Assembly: GCF_000281085.1 (NCBI RefSeq)
Contig: NZ_JH767525.1
Coordinates: 151,302 to 215,301, forward strand
DNA: 64,000 nucleotides
From: Catenovulum agarivorans YM01
Lineage (GTDB): Bacteria > Pseudomonadota > Gammaproteobacteria > Enterobacterales > Alteromonadaceae
Reading direction: 5' to 3'
How positions within the stretch are numbered: position 1 is the first letter of the stretch; every line of letters begins with the position of its first letter. The notes under the pieces are model-generated. The model searched no databases, had not been told where the DNA came from, and was given only the letters and a program-made list of their open reading frames with translations. This document shows positions 46,484 through 54,884 of this stretch, one piece after another. A program made the translations under genes and the position numbers.

Positions 46484-49042
46484 TTATTGATTAACCTCTA
46501 AGTGACTTCTAGCCCTTTGCTCAGCTTTTTTCAAGTTTCCAAAATTTTGACCATTAGCCGGATTAACAGCTTGTGAAGAACCTTGCCTAGAAGTCACAAT
46601 TCTGGGCGGATGATTAGGCCCCCCATCCATGACTCTAACATCCATCTTCATATCAGGTACATTATGGATTGTTCCAGCCTCTGTGCCAGCTTTGTTTGTA
46701 ACGGCTGTTCCCGACATTCCTGCACCTTCAAGCGATTCTCTTACCGCTGATGTGGAGTTATGGACCACAGCACCATCAGCCGACGCAATAAAATCTGCCC
46801 CTTGCCTAGACCCGGCTATCGCAACACTAGCGGTGGGTAATTCCCCAGAGCTAACAGCTGCTATTTCAGTAGCGATTGCAACTGTTGGGCTGATCATCGC
46901 TGCAACAGCTACAACAGCTGCAGCTTGAACCATAGTGGCATTTTTATGAAATGAAGGATTGGAAGCAGCGATTTCTCGAACTCCTTGATTGGCCTTCATC
47001 ATCGAAAATGGGGACACACCAGATTCGCCGCTAGGATCGTTCATATTCAACGGATCATTACCCACATACGCATAAAGATTCATTTGGTCTTCATAGCCAA
47101 TTGGGTCGGTCTGCAAAAAGCGGCCTATCTGTGGGTAATATACTCTTGCTTTGTAGTGGTATAAACCAATTTCTTTGAGGTAAAGTTGCCCTGTATAACC
47201 AAAACGACCTTGGTTGCTGCCGTTAGGTACGCCGTATTCGTCGTAGGTATTTTTAAACTGTAATGCACCTGATATATGGCTATGCGCAATTATCGAGCCT
47301 TGATGGTTTGAGTGTAAAAACTGCGCATTGCTTGGTGATGTACTAGAGCCATTGTATGCTACAACAGGCACATCTGCGCCAACTGCATGCACATAGCGGT
47401 TTAACATAGTGCCGCTGCTATTGTATTCAGCTATTAATGCATCACCATCGTAAACAAAATATTTGGTTGTTCCACCTGCTGTATAGGCATATAACTTACC
47501 CATGGGGTCGTATTTAAAGCTTGCGCTTTTTGCACCTGTTACACTGATTAAACGATTTTCAATATCGTAATTAAAATTACTGCTGCCGTCAGATGTTAAG
47601 TTGCCGTTGTCGTCGTAACCAAATATTTTATTGCCAACACCTGTATATTGGTTTAAGCCATTAACTTGGTACGACTCACTTTGTTGAGTTTGGTCAAAGT
47701 GGTAGGCTGTGTTGCTAATGTTATAAGTTGTTAATTGGCTTGCTGGGTTATAACCATAGCTAAAGGTAACATCATTCGCTGTGCTCGATAAATTATGGTT
47801 TAAACTTTGTAACCGACCAATATCGCTGTAGCCCAAAGCTGTGTTCGCTGTGTTAATTCTATTTGCATTGGTTAACTCACCAAAGTTGTTGTATACGTTG
47901 GTCAGTAAAGTATTGCTGCTGTCATCTTTAATATATTGTTGGCGGTTTAACCCATCGTATTCATAAGTAAATACTTTGTTGTCTGGGTATTTTACTGTCC
48001 TCTTATTGCCATTTTTGTCGTAGGTATGGCTAACTTTATAACTGCGCCCGCTACTATTGTTTATCGTATATTCAATTTCACCAAATGGTGTGTATTTAGT
48101 TTCAAGCCCTTTGCCTGTTTTTGAGGCAAAGGTTGCATGAGTTTGTAAACCGCGTAAGTCATATTGGTAATAAACGTCATCTTCTGTTGTGCTTGGTAAA
48201 TCTTTTTTAATGACGCGATTTAAGTTGTCATATTGGTAAGATATTGTACGGTCATCGCGTTTACGTAATGAGGTACGGTTGCCGTTGTTGTCGTAACCGT
48301 ATTCTTCGTAATCGTTTAGGTTGTAGTTGCCAGAACCTGTGGTTTTGTCGGGGAAGTACCAACGGTGTAAACGGCCATAATCATCATACTCATGGTAGGC
48401 TTTATTACCGTTAGCGTCGGTAATATATTCTTTCTGCCAATATTTATTGTATGTATAAGTGGCGTAGTCTTGCTGCAAACTTGTACCGTACGCTTTGGTT
48501 ATTTTTGCGACCTTGTCAAATTTGGTGTAGCTGTATTTTGTAATCCTATCTTGCCCGAAATCACCTTTGGTTGTATGAGTGCAGGCACTTTCAGGCAACG
48601 AATAAAAAGTGGTTGGATTCATTCGAATCGCTTCACATTCAACCCTATGATATTGGTCGTAACTAAACTGTTTTAGCGCATGAATAACTCCATCTGAGGA
48701 CGATACTTTTTCAAGCGTTTTTCGTCCAAGTCCGTCGTATTCGTTTTCAGTTCTAGTCTTTATCACAAATCCAACCCAATCTTTAGGTTGAACTGTTTCG
48801 TCTTGCCAACTGGTCAAATAACCTACATCAGATATGGATACCAAGCCTTGTGAATTATAAATTTGGCGAGTGGCTAAATATTTTAACGAACCAGCGCTAT
48901 CTGGAGCTGCCTCAATCGTAGCAGTTAACTGCCCCCCTAAATTGTAACGTTTAGCTGATTTGTATAAACCTGCAGTTTGAGAAGCTGTGGCACAAAAACT
49001 AACTAGAGTAATTAAGGCTAATAATGGTTTAATTATGTTCAT
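46484..49042 (-). CDS. Secreted RHS/YD-repeat protein with variable C-terminal tip
   Basis: An 852-residue protein with a Sec signal (cleavage near ATAS), many YD repeats ([37 protein letters not shown]...) and the RHS core end [32 protein letters not shown] at about 635-675. After DPSGE the sequence changes to a unique tail of about 180 residues ([23 protein letters not shown]... [15 protein letters not shown]... [10 protein letters not shown]), the usual place of a toxin tip. Tail activity not identified. Export by Sec rather than a type VI route is suggested by the signal peptide. Confidence 0.85.
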   Translation of the reverse strand: MNIIKPLLALITLVSFCATASQTAGLYKSAKRYNLGGQLTATIEAAPDSAGSLKYLATRQIYNSQGLVSISDVGYLTSWQDETVQPKDWVGFVIKTRTENEYDGLGRKTLEKVSSSDGVIHALKQFSYDQYHRVECEAIRMNPTTFYSLPESACTHTTKGDFGQDRITKYSYTKFDKVAKITKAYGTSLQQDYATYTYNKYWQKEYITDANGNKAYHEYDDYGRLHRWYFPDKTTGSGNYNLNDYEEYGYDNNGNRTSLRKRDDRTISYQYDNLNRVIKKDLPSTTEDDVYYQYDLRGLQTHATFASKTGKGLETKYTPFGEIEYTINNSSGRSYKVSHTYDKNGNKRTVKYPDNKVFTYEYDGLNRQQYIKDDSSNTLLTNVYNNFGELTNANRINTANTALGYSDIGRLQSLNHNLSSTANDVTFSYGYNPASQLTTYNISNTAYHFDQTQQSESYQVNGLNQYTGVGNKIFGYDDNGNLTSDGSSNFNYDIENRLISVTGAKSASFKYDPMGKLYAYTAGGTTKYFVYDGDALIAEYNSSGTMLNRYVHAVGADVPVVAYNGSSTSPSNAQFLHSNHQGSIIAHSHISGALQFKNTYDEYGVPNGSNQGRFGYTGQLYLKEIGLYHYKARVYYPQIGRFLQTDPIGYEDQMNLYAYVGNDPLNMNDPSGESGVSPFSMMKANQGVREIAASNPSFHKNATMVQAAAVVAVAAMISPTVAIATEIAAVSSGELPTASVAIAGSRQGADFIASADGAVVHNSTSAVRESLEGAGMSGTAVTNKAGTEAGTIHNVPDMKMDVRVMDGGPNHPPRIVTSRQGSSQAVNPANGQNFGNLKKAEQRARSHLEVNQ

Positions 49043-49052
49043 TTTTATATCC

Positions 49053-50867
49053 TTATGGGCACTCAGTTAAATTTGCACTTGGTGAAATTTCACCTATTTG
49101 GTTGCCATACATATCGTACTCATAGCAAGTACGGCGACTTTCACCTGACGCAGAAGCAGCAACAGTTCCTGTCAACCATAAATTATTAGCCTCTGTGTCT
49201 TTGCCATATTCGTAAGTTGTGGTTAGAGCATCTCCAGCTTGGCAACCCGTTTCTGTTGCTGCTTTGGCAATACATGTAATTTCTTTAGTCAACAACCATA
49301 TAGGTGAGTCGGCTTGTTCAATTGTTGTTGCGTTATTTTTGTAGTAGCGCGCATATTTCTGTTCATATTGATAGTGCGTGACTGGCCGAATACCATTTTC
49401 GTCAGATGGTTTAGTTATTTTACGAATTTGGCCAGATTCTTGGTGATATTCATAATCTGTTACATTGCCGTTAGCATCTTTTGTCCAAAGCGGTTTGTTG
49501 CAGGTTTTCAAATTGTCGCATGTATCTGGATAGCCCGCTTCTTGAATAATGTCCGACAACGCTGGCGTTGAATTACTGGCTGGATGCTGAATGCGTTTTG
49601 TAATATTTCCACGGGGACCATACTCATAGGTAGTTTTAATTCCTTGGTCAGTTAGTTGGTATATTCTGTTGCTACTATCTGGTGTGTAATACGCACTTCC
49701 TGTGCCATACCAAGACGACTGAGAGATAGTTGGCAGGGAGACGCTGCTATGATGGTAGGCACTTATTGTACTTGTACCTTTAGGCCCAGTCCCCTGACCA
49801 TGTAGTGTTTGAACAGAGCCACTTGAGCCAACACTATTGGATGAAAAGTTAAAATCATAAGTATAAGCACGTCCATTAATATTGGCCTTCCACACCAGAA
49901 ATATTGGATCAGTACAGTTCCAATATGGCATAGGAACAGATGGATCTGCGTGACACTCATAATTTTCGGCATAATCATAAGTTCGATTCGGTTGGGTACT
50001 ACCACTTTCCTCTACGCGGATAACCTTCAGATACTTTCTTGAAGGGCCAAAACTTGGAATGTAGTATTTTTGAATATAGTGTGTCATGACACCTTCGGGA
50101 TCTTTAACTTTAAAGGTGATTTCTCTACCATCATCAGAAGAGAAATCTTCATCTGAAGGCCACGTATACTCAACCTTTGGCCAGTTGATGTTGTAACGAC
50201 AGCTGTTTGAAGCAGGAGGGCAATATTCATATGCCACGTTGACCGCTTGAATAGTTGACATTTTTTTCGGTAAACCACTGAGATATTCATACCTGAACTG
50301 TAATCCATTGTTAGTTTCGATACCATTCGGCATAAAATTGACAGTAAACCCATTGGGATAAACCAGTTGGGCATAACCTGAAAACCGATTATTAGATTGA
50401 CTCTGTGTTAACAGTTTCATTCCTGTTTTATCAGTGTATATAAAACCATCTGTAAAATTCCCTTCCAGTGAGCTACCACTGCCACGGTACGAACGGTACT
50501 GTCCGGATGAGGAATAAAAATATTCAACATGCCCACCTATATTTACAGTAGTCAGTGAACTTGCCGGATTGAAAGCAATTTTAAATTGGTAGTTATTGTC
50601 ATAAAAACCAGCGAAAAAACCAGCATAACTACTAAATGTGTGAGTCAGTGATAAATTCCCATGTCCTATTTTTAAGTCTGTTTGGGTAAATACCGGTTGT
50701 CCTGACAGTAAATTCACATTCGCTTCATCTGTTGCAGCCCTATCCAATGGCGGCCCTAAATCTTCCTGAGCATTTGCGCTCTTGGTGTGGAACGCCATCA
50801 CAACCAATAATGTTAAAACGCTCAATTTATTAATAAATGAATGGTTTGAGTGACTACTAGAATTCAT
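49053..50867 (-). CDS. Secreted RHS-type N-terminal protein
   Basis: A 604-residue exported protein (signal cleavage after SANA) opening with [21 protein letters not shown], which resembles the start of secreted RHS proteins, then beta-rich sequence and two or three YD-like repeats near 420-480 ([13 protein letters not shown]). It ends with [17 protein letters not shown], another YD repeat, 10 bases before the next RHS gene, as though one long RHS shell had been split into two separately exported chains. GGGAGG precedes the ATG. Confidence 0.78.
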   Translation of the reverse strand: MNSSSHSNHSFINKLSVLTLLVVMAFHTKSANAQEDLGPPLDRAATDEANVNLLSGQPVFTQTDLKIGHGNLSLTHTFSSYAGFFAGFYDNNYQFKIAFNPASSLTTVNIGGHVEYFYSSSGQYRSYRGSGSSLEGNFTDGFIYTDKTGMKLLTQSQSNNRFSGYAQLVYPNGFTVNFMPNGIETNNGLQFRYEYLSGLPKKMSTIQAVNVAYEYCPPASNSCRYNINWPKVEYTWPSDEDFSSDDGREITFKVKDPEGVMTHYIQKYYIPSFGPSRKYLKVIRVEESGSTQPNRTYDYAENYECHADPSVPMPYWNCTDPIFLVWKANINGRAYTYDFNFSSNSVGSSGSVQTLHGQGTGPKGTSTISAYHHSSVSLPTISQSSWYGTGSAYYTPDSSNRIYQLTDQGIKTTYEYGPRGNITKRIQHPASNSTPALSDIIQEAGYPDTCDNLKTCNKPLWTKDANGNVTDYEYHQESGQIRKITKPSDENGIRPVTHYQYEQKYARYYKNNATTIEQADSPIWLLTKEITCIAKAATETGCQAGDALTTTYEYGKDTEANNLWLTGTVAASASGESRRTCYEYDMYGNQIGEISPSANLTECP

Positions 50868-50887
50868 TTAATCATCCTCCCTGTTAG

Positions 50888-51871
50888 TTAATAATTAGAA
50901 AAATATACAGAAACAGTGGCTGTACTCTGTGATGTTCCATCGCTCACTGTATAGGTGAAACCAGTAGAGAATGAAGAGGATGAGCTATAAACGACCATAA
51001 CATTAATATTTCCTCCTCCAGCGTTTGAAACTGAGAGACGCCCGTCCGAATTGTTTATCGCGGTTATGTTTAAGTTATCACCGTCCGCGTCTGTATCATT
51101 TGCTAACACATTGACCTTCACTGTCTGATATAGCCCGTATAAATACACACTGTCATTTTTTGCGACTGGCGGTGTGTTTTCAGGTGGCGTTGAACTATTT
51201 CCCGTCACCGTTTTGCGATTACCAGCAGGGTCATAATCGTATGATTTATTTCCAATTATGCTATCTTCAACTAGGGTTAAGCGCCCAAGTGTATCGTATT
51301 GATATATTAGGTTTGGCTCTGTCGGGCTTTCAAACTTTATTTGATCAATAGCAATATCCCCCCTGTATCCACCTTTAGCAATTGTGACAAAGCGTACTTT
51401 ATGCACTTCAGGTTTAAGTGAAAGTGCCAGCGTTTGTTTTACCCAAAGGGCAGAGGCGCTAGTTTGTTGTTGTCCGGATATTTGCCAGATCGGACGCCAA
51501 ACACTACCATCTAATATTTCAACAGCCAACGTGCCGATATCAAGACCATACATATGATAATAGAATGATACGTGACTGGCTGTGGCTGAACCTGAGGTCA
51601 ATATTGCAGTATCCCCAGCATAGTGAGCGGCTCCGCTGGAGGTTTCCATATAGACATAATAATTGCTATTTTCAGCGCCCGAGTTAGGACCGGTTCCACC
51701 GGATGGTGTCGCCCCTGTTCGTCGGGTGAAACTTTTATAGCCGGAGCCACTAGCGGGATTTGTAAACTGACCGAATCCGGTTTCAAAGTTAGTCTCTGAT
51801 GCATTGACATTGAGTGCCATTGTGGTCAAACAACAAGCGATTGCGACTATCTTGCAATAAGTCCATTCCAT
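50888..51871 (-). CDS. Secreted MAM domain, YD-repeat and cadherin-like protein
   Basis: A 327-residue exported protein (signal cleavage after NVNA). Domains: MAM-like (about 27-182, NFETGFGQFTN, TGATPSGGTGPNSGA, YYHMYG, IAIDQIKFE), a YD-repeat pair (YQYDTLGRLTLVED, YDYDPAGNRKTV), then a cadherin/VCBS-like module (PPVAKNDSVYLYG, VLANDTDADGDNLNI, FTYTVSDGTS). First large protein of the RHS cluster; probably an adhesive surface component. A MAM domain joined to RHS repeats is uncommon. Confidence 0.75.
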   Translation of the reverse strand: MEWTYCKIVAIACCLTTMALNVNASETNFETGFGQFTNPASGSGYKSFTRRTGATPSGGTGPNSGAENSNYYVYMETSSGAAHYAGDTAILTSGSATASHVSFYYHMYGLDIGTLAVEILDGSVWRPIWQISGQQQTSASALWVKQTLALSLKPEVHKVRFVTIAKGGYRGDIAIDQIKFESPTEPNLIYQYDTLGRLTLVEDSIIGNKSYDYDPAGNRKTVTGNSSTPPENTPPVAKNDSVYLYGLYQTVKVNVLANDTDADGDNLNITAINNSDGRLSVSNAGGGNINVMVVYSSSSSFSTGFTYTVSDGTSQSTATVSVYFSNY

Positions 51872-51901
51872 AACTTATCCTTTTTTGTGTATAGAGAGGT
51901 T

Positions 51902-52237
51902 TTATTTAGCTGAGGGCTGGCTACATACATAACTCAAAGCATCATCCAAAGTCCACTTCGTGGCCAAATTACAGAAATTTTTATTGTTGTCTTCAGAAAA
52001 TGTGCAAATTTGATTTTCTTCGATTGACACGCTCCCGTTTGTATTATTTTGGCAAATCACAAGAAAAGTTAAATCATTCGCTTTATACACGCTTTTAATC
52101 TGAAGATCTTTGCTGACTAAAGTGTCACTTTCTACCAACTCATCGGTAAAACCGATTGAAACAGTAGATACGTACAGTACGAAGGTAATAACAATGCTTT
52201 TCATAACAATCCAAATTAAAAATAAAGTTAAATTCAT
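51902..52237 (-). CDS. Small exported protein of unknown function
   Basis: A 111-residue protein with a hydrophobic N-terminus and four cysteines in the mature part (ICQN, ICTF, FCNL, VCSQ), suggesting two disulfides in the periplasm or outside. No family recognised. AAGGA precedes the first ATG; a second in-frame ATG at codon 12 gives a better-shaped signal peptide. First gene of the RHS cluster. Confidence 0.6.
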   Translation of the reverse strand: MNLTLFLIWIVMKSIVITFVLYVSTVSIGFTDELVESDTLVSKDLQIKSVYKANDLTFLVICQNNTNGSVSIEENQICTFSEDNNKNFCNLATKWTLDDALSYVCSQPSAK

Positions 52238-52335
52238 ATAATATCCTTTAAAACAATATGGCGTTAAGCGTCTTATTTAAAGTAAAAGCCAAGATCCAGA
52301 GGCAATAGCAATTAGTTGATAAAAAGCTACCGCTT

Positions 52336-52390
52336 GCTTCTCTAAACAGATGAGTAAAAATACCAAATATCGGCACCTGTTTTGTGCAAA
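52336..52390 (-). promoter_or_regulatory. Promoter-like segment before the RHS cluster, copy of the sigma-gene promoter
   Basis: Fifty-five bases match 54824-54878 without gaps and with 8 differences by my count. On the minus strand both read TTTGCACAAAACAGG, then TRCCGATATTTGG, then a T tract and ACTCAT, so GGTRCC and ACTCAT are 16 bases apart, good ECF -35/-10 spacing. The gap 52391-52550 shows nothing further. Confidence 0.55.
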
Positions 52391-52550
52391 TTTATTTCCC
52401 AATTAACCTGAATTACTCATAAGAAGTCGAACTAAATGCCATTGTCGGCTTCTAACCACAAGAGAGGTGAAGAATTCGAATAACTATAGATGATATATCG
52501 CTATCTACGCTGACTTATTAGTTTTTTAGGTCTAGTCTCGAGGACGTACC

Positions 52551-52973
52551 TCATGATAGCAATGCGATCAGCTGAGACTCTTCGCAGAGTCGAGCATAAA
52601 GATACCCTTGGCCACAATGAAACTTCATTGCCCTCAAACCTTCTGCCTTACTAGTGTTTTCAACACCTTCAGCAATAACTTTTAAACCAAGGTTAACTCC
52701 AACATCTATCCTACTTTTGACGATTGCGGCTGATTTTGGATTGGTGCCCAAGGCTTGGATAATACTCAGATCAATTTTTAAATAATCGATATCTAAACTT
52801 TGTAAATACCCGAAAGAAGAATACCCTGTACCAAAATCATCAATTGAAAATTGAATGCCGTAATGTTTAAATCGTTGAATAACTTCTTGAACATAGCCGA
52901 GATCAGAAAACAAAGCGGTTTCAGTTAACTCAAACTCTAGAAGCTTTGTATTGGCCGGTGCTAGTTGGAATGC
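52551..52973 (-). pseudogene. EAL-domain (c-di-GMP phosphodiesterase) remnant
   Basis: About 140 codons covering the C-terminal half of an EAL domain: ELTET near the front, IDDFGTGYSSFGYLQSLDIDYLKID, then VIAEGVEN and CGQGYLYARL. The frame opens right after a TGA at 52974-52976 and lacks the N-terminal half, including the EAL signature itself and any sensory part. NLS/FQL-like codons around the stop suggest a frameshift there. Not functional as it stands. Confidence 0.8.
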
Positions 52974-53114
52974 TCAGAGTTGGTCAAAGGCCGAACCCAC
53001 AGCCCGTTCTTCAAAACATATTGTGTAATTTGCATTCAATCTCTTTTTAAAAAGACTACCAATTAAAAGTGGGCGCTGCGCTCGATTGTTATTAAGGCAC
53101 TGAATTATAATTTC

Positions 53115-53155
53115 TAAAAAAAAGGTTGTATGCTGCCATTGGAAACATACAACCT
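53115..53155 (-). terminator. Intrinsic terminator after fecR
   Basis: AGGTTGTATG pairs with CATACAACCT (53123-53132 and 53146-53155), followed by eight Ts on the minus strand. The first 29 bases recur at 45157-45185 without the second arm. Confidence 0.88.
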
Positions 53156-53210
53156 AAAGATTCAACTATGCTTTGAGGAGCGAGTTGAAAACCAGAAAAT
53201 TATTTTAAGC

Positions 53211-54272
53211 TTATTTATTCAAGCTGATAACCTTGTCGCCATTTGGCGCTAGCTCAACCTGGATATTTTTGATTTCAGACAAATAATCAATAAGTGCCTG
53301 GCTATCTGCGGTAGCAAAAACCCCGGTTATCACAACATTGGTTAATTGCTCTGAGTTAACAACAATCTTTTGATGAGAGTAACGATTAAACTCAGCAACT
53401 ACTTCATCTAAAGGTTGGGCGTTAAAGACAATTTTGCCTTCTAACCAAGCAACTGGTGACTGTCCTTTGTCGTAAACATGAATATATCGACCATCAACAG
53501 CCTGTGCAGAAACAATCGCAACTTGCCCTTGGGTTAAGGTAATTTCTTCATCACTATAATTTGATTTAACCCGCACAATGCCCTCAACAACAAAAACTTC
53601 AACTTTGTTGGTATTATTGGCGGTAAATTTTTTCACATTAAATTCTGTGCCAACCACCTGTATTTTCGCCTCGGTTGCATCAACAACAAAGGGCCGTTGG
53701 TTATTTTTGCGTACAGAAAATAACGCTTCACCTTGAGATAATTCAATTGCTCTAACTTTCTCAGTAAACTTAACCGCAAGTTTAGTGGCGGTATTTAAAT
53801 TAACTTGGCTAGCATCATCTAATATTAGCTGCTTTTGCTGACCAACTAGAGTCGAATGCGACTCAATTTGATAACTGCTTGTCTGAAAAAACGACAACCA
53901 CAATACAAACAATACACTTGCGGCTAACGACATAACCCAAGTGAGTTTTGCCGGTGTTTTGTTAGCCTTTACCACTTGGCTGTGCTGGTAGTCTGTAGAT
54001 AACTTAGTGACATTATCCTGCTGCTCAATCACTAACTGCTGTTCAATTTGGCGATACTGTTTTTCGTCAAGCATTCCAAGCTCATGCCACATGCTCGACA
54101 CAGCTAAAAATTCACGCACGTGTATAGGTGAGCGCTGCAACCACTGCATAAACGCTTGATTTTGCGTTATTGTTGCTCGCTCACTTTGGTTTTCATTTTC
54201 TTGTAGTTCAACTAACCAAGTTGCGGCTTCTTCAGTAATTTCACTGTAGTTATCATCAAATTTACTGTTCAT
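53211..54272 (-). CDS. FecR-family anti-sigma/sigma-regulator
   Basis: A 353-residue inner membrane protein: N-terminal cytoplasmic part (DUF4880-like, EEAATWLVELQE... FMQWLQRSPIHVREFLAVSSMWHEL), one membrane helix (about 112-130, WVMSLAASVLFVLWLSFF), then the periplasmic FecR domain (VGQQKQLILDDASQVNLNTATKL, GEALFSVRK, VVGTEFNVK) and an STN-like tail (VVAEFNRYSHQKIVV). It should relay the state of the STN-domain TonB receptor to the ECF sigma factor. ATG at 54272 or the GTG two codons earlier; both overlap the sigma gene. Confidence 0.9.
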   Translation of the reverse strand: MNSKFDDNYSEITEEAATWLVELQENENQSERATITQNQAFMQWLQRSPIHVREFLAVSSMWHELGMLDEKQYRQIEQQLVIEQQDNVTKLSTDYQHSQVVKANKTPAKLTWVMSLAASVLFVLWLSFFQTSSYQIESHSTLVGQQKQLILDDASQVNLNTATKLAVKFTEKVRAIELSQGEALFSVRKNNQRPFVVDATEAKIQVVGTEFNVKKFTANNTNKVEVFVVEGIVRVKSNYSDEEITLTQGQVAIVSAQAVDGRYIHVYDKGQSPVAWLEGKIVFNAQPLDEVVAEFNRYSHQKIVVNSEQLTNVVITGVFATADSQALIDYLSEIKNIQVELAPNGDKVISLNK

Positions 54273-54777
54273 AACCACATTTCCTCAAATATGCTTTACA
54301 CTGCACCACTGCTTTAACTAAATGTTTTTTAACCATACCTTTGGTTGTACCTAAACTATTGGCTATTTCGTCATAGGTCATACCGTCTCGACGATGCATT
54401 AAAATGACTTGTTGCTGAATTTGTGGCAATACTGCAATTGCCTGAATTAAATCTTTTTGTAAGCTATCCACTTCGTGTTCAGCCAAGCGGTGATCAACCA
54501 GTACTTCAGCGAGTTCTGCTTGTTTAACTTCATCATCTAGCGAAACTTTGCTGTGTTTTTTTGCCGCGTAATGTTCGTTGAGCAAATTGCGCGCAATGGT
54601 AAACAGATAAGCCTGTGGGTTATCTATATTCTTGCTATTGTCGACTCTCAACAAACGCAAATACGCCTCTTGGGCAATATCTTTTACCAGCTCGCTATCT
54701 GCAAGTTTACTGGCAATAAATCTGTGCAGTGACGACCTATGTTCCTGATATATACTTGCAATTTTACTTGCCCACAT
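54262..54777 (-). CDS. FecI-like ECF sigma-70 factor
   Basis: A 171-residue ECF sigma factor: region 2 (LHRFIASKLADSELVKDIAQEAYLRLLR, PQAYLFTIARNLLNEHY) and region 4 (VLPQIQQQVILMHRRDGMTYDEIANSLGTTKGMVKKHLVKAV). Length and order with fecR and an STN receptor fit cell-surface signalling. Its upstream region carries the GGTACC-N16-ACTCAT pattern shared with the RHS cluster. Targets probably include the receptor and the alpha-glucan genes. Confidence 0.93.
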   Translation of the reverse strand: MWASKIASIYQEHRSSLHRFIASKLADSELVKDIAQEAYLRLLRVDNSKNIDNPQAYLFTIARNLLNEHYAAKKHSKVSLDDEVKQAELAEVLVDHRLAEHEVDSLQKDLIQAIAVLPQIQQQVILMHRRDGMTYDEIANSLGTTKGMVKKHLVKAVVQCKAYLRKCGYEQ

Positions 54778-54823
54778 TGGCTGATATTTCCTAGCAATTT
54801 ATCGAAGAAAGAAGTTAAAACAC

Positions 54824-54878
54824 GCTTCTATTAATATATGAGTGAAAAACCCAAATATCGGTACCTGTTTTGTGCAAA
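54824..54878 (-). promoter_or_regulatory. Promoter-like segment of the sigma/FecR unit
   Basis: Lies between the receptor stop and the sigma gene. Contains GGTACC, 16 bases, ACTCAT on the minus strand, and matches 52336-52390 at 47 of 55 positions. Autoregulation by the ECF sigma factor is possible. Confidence 0.5.
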
Positions 54879-54884
54879 ATTCTT

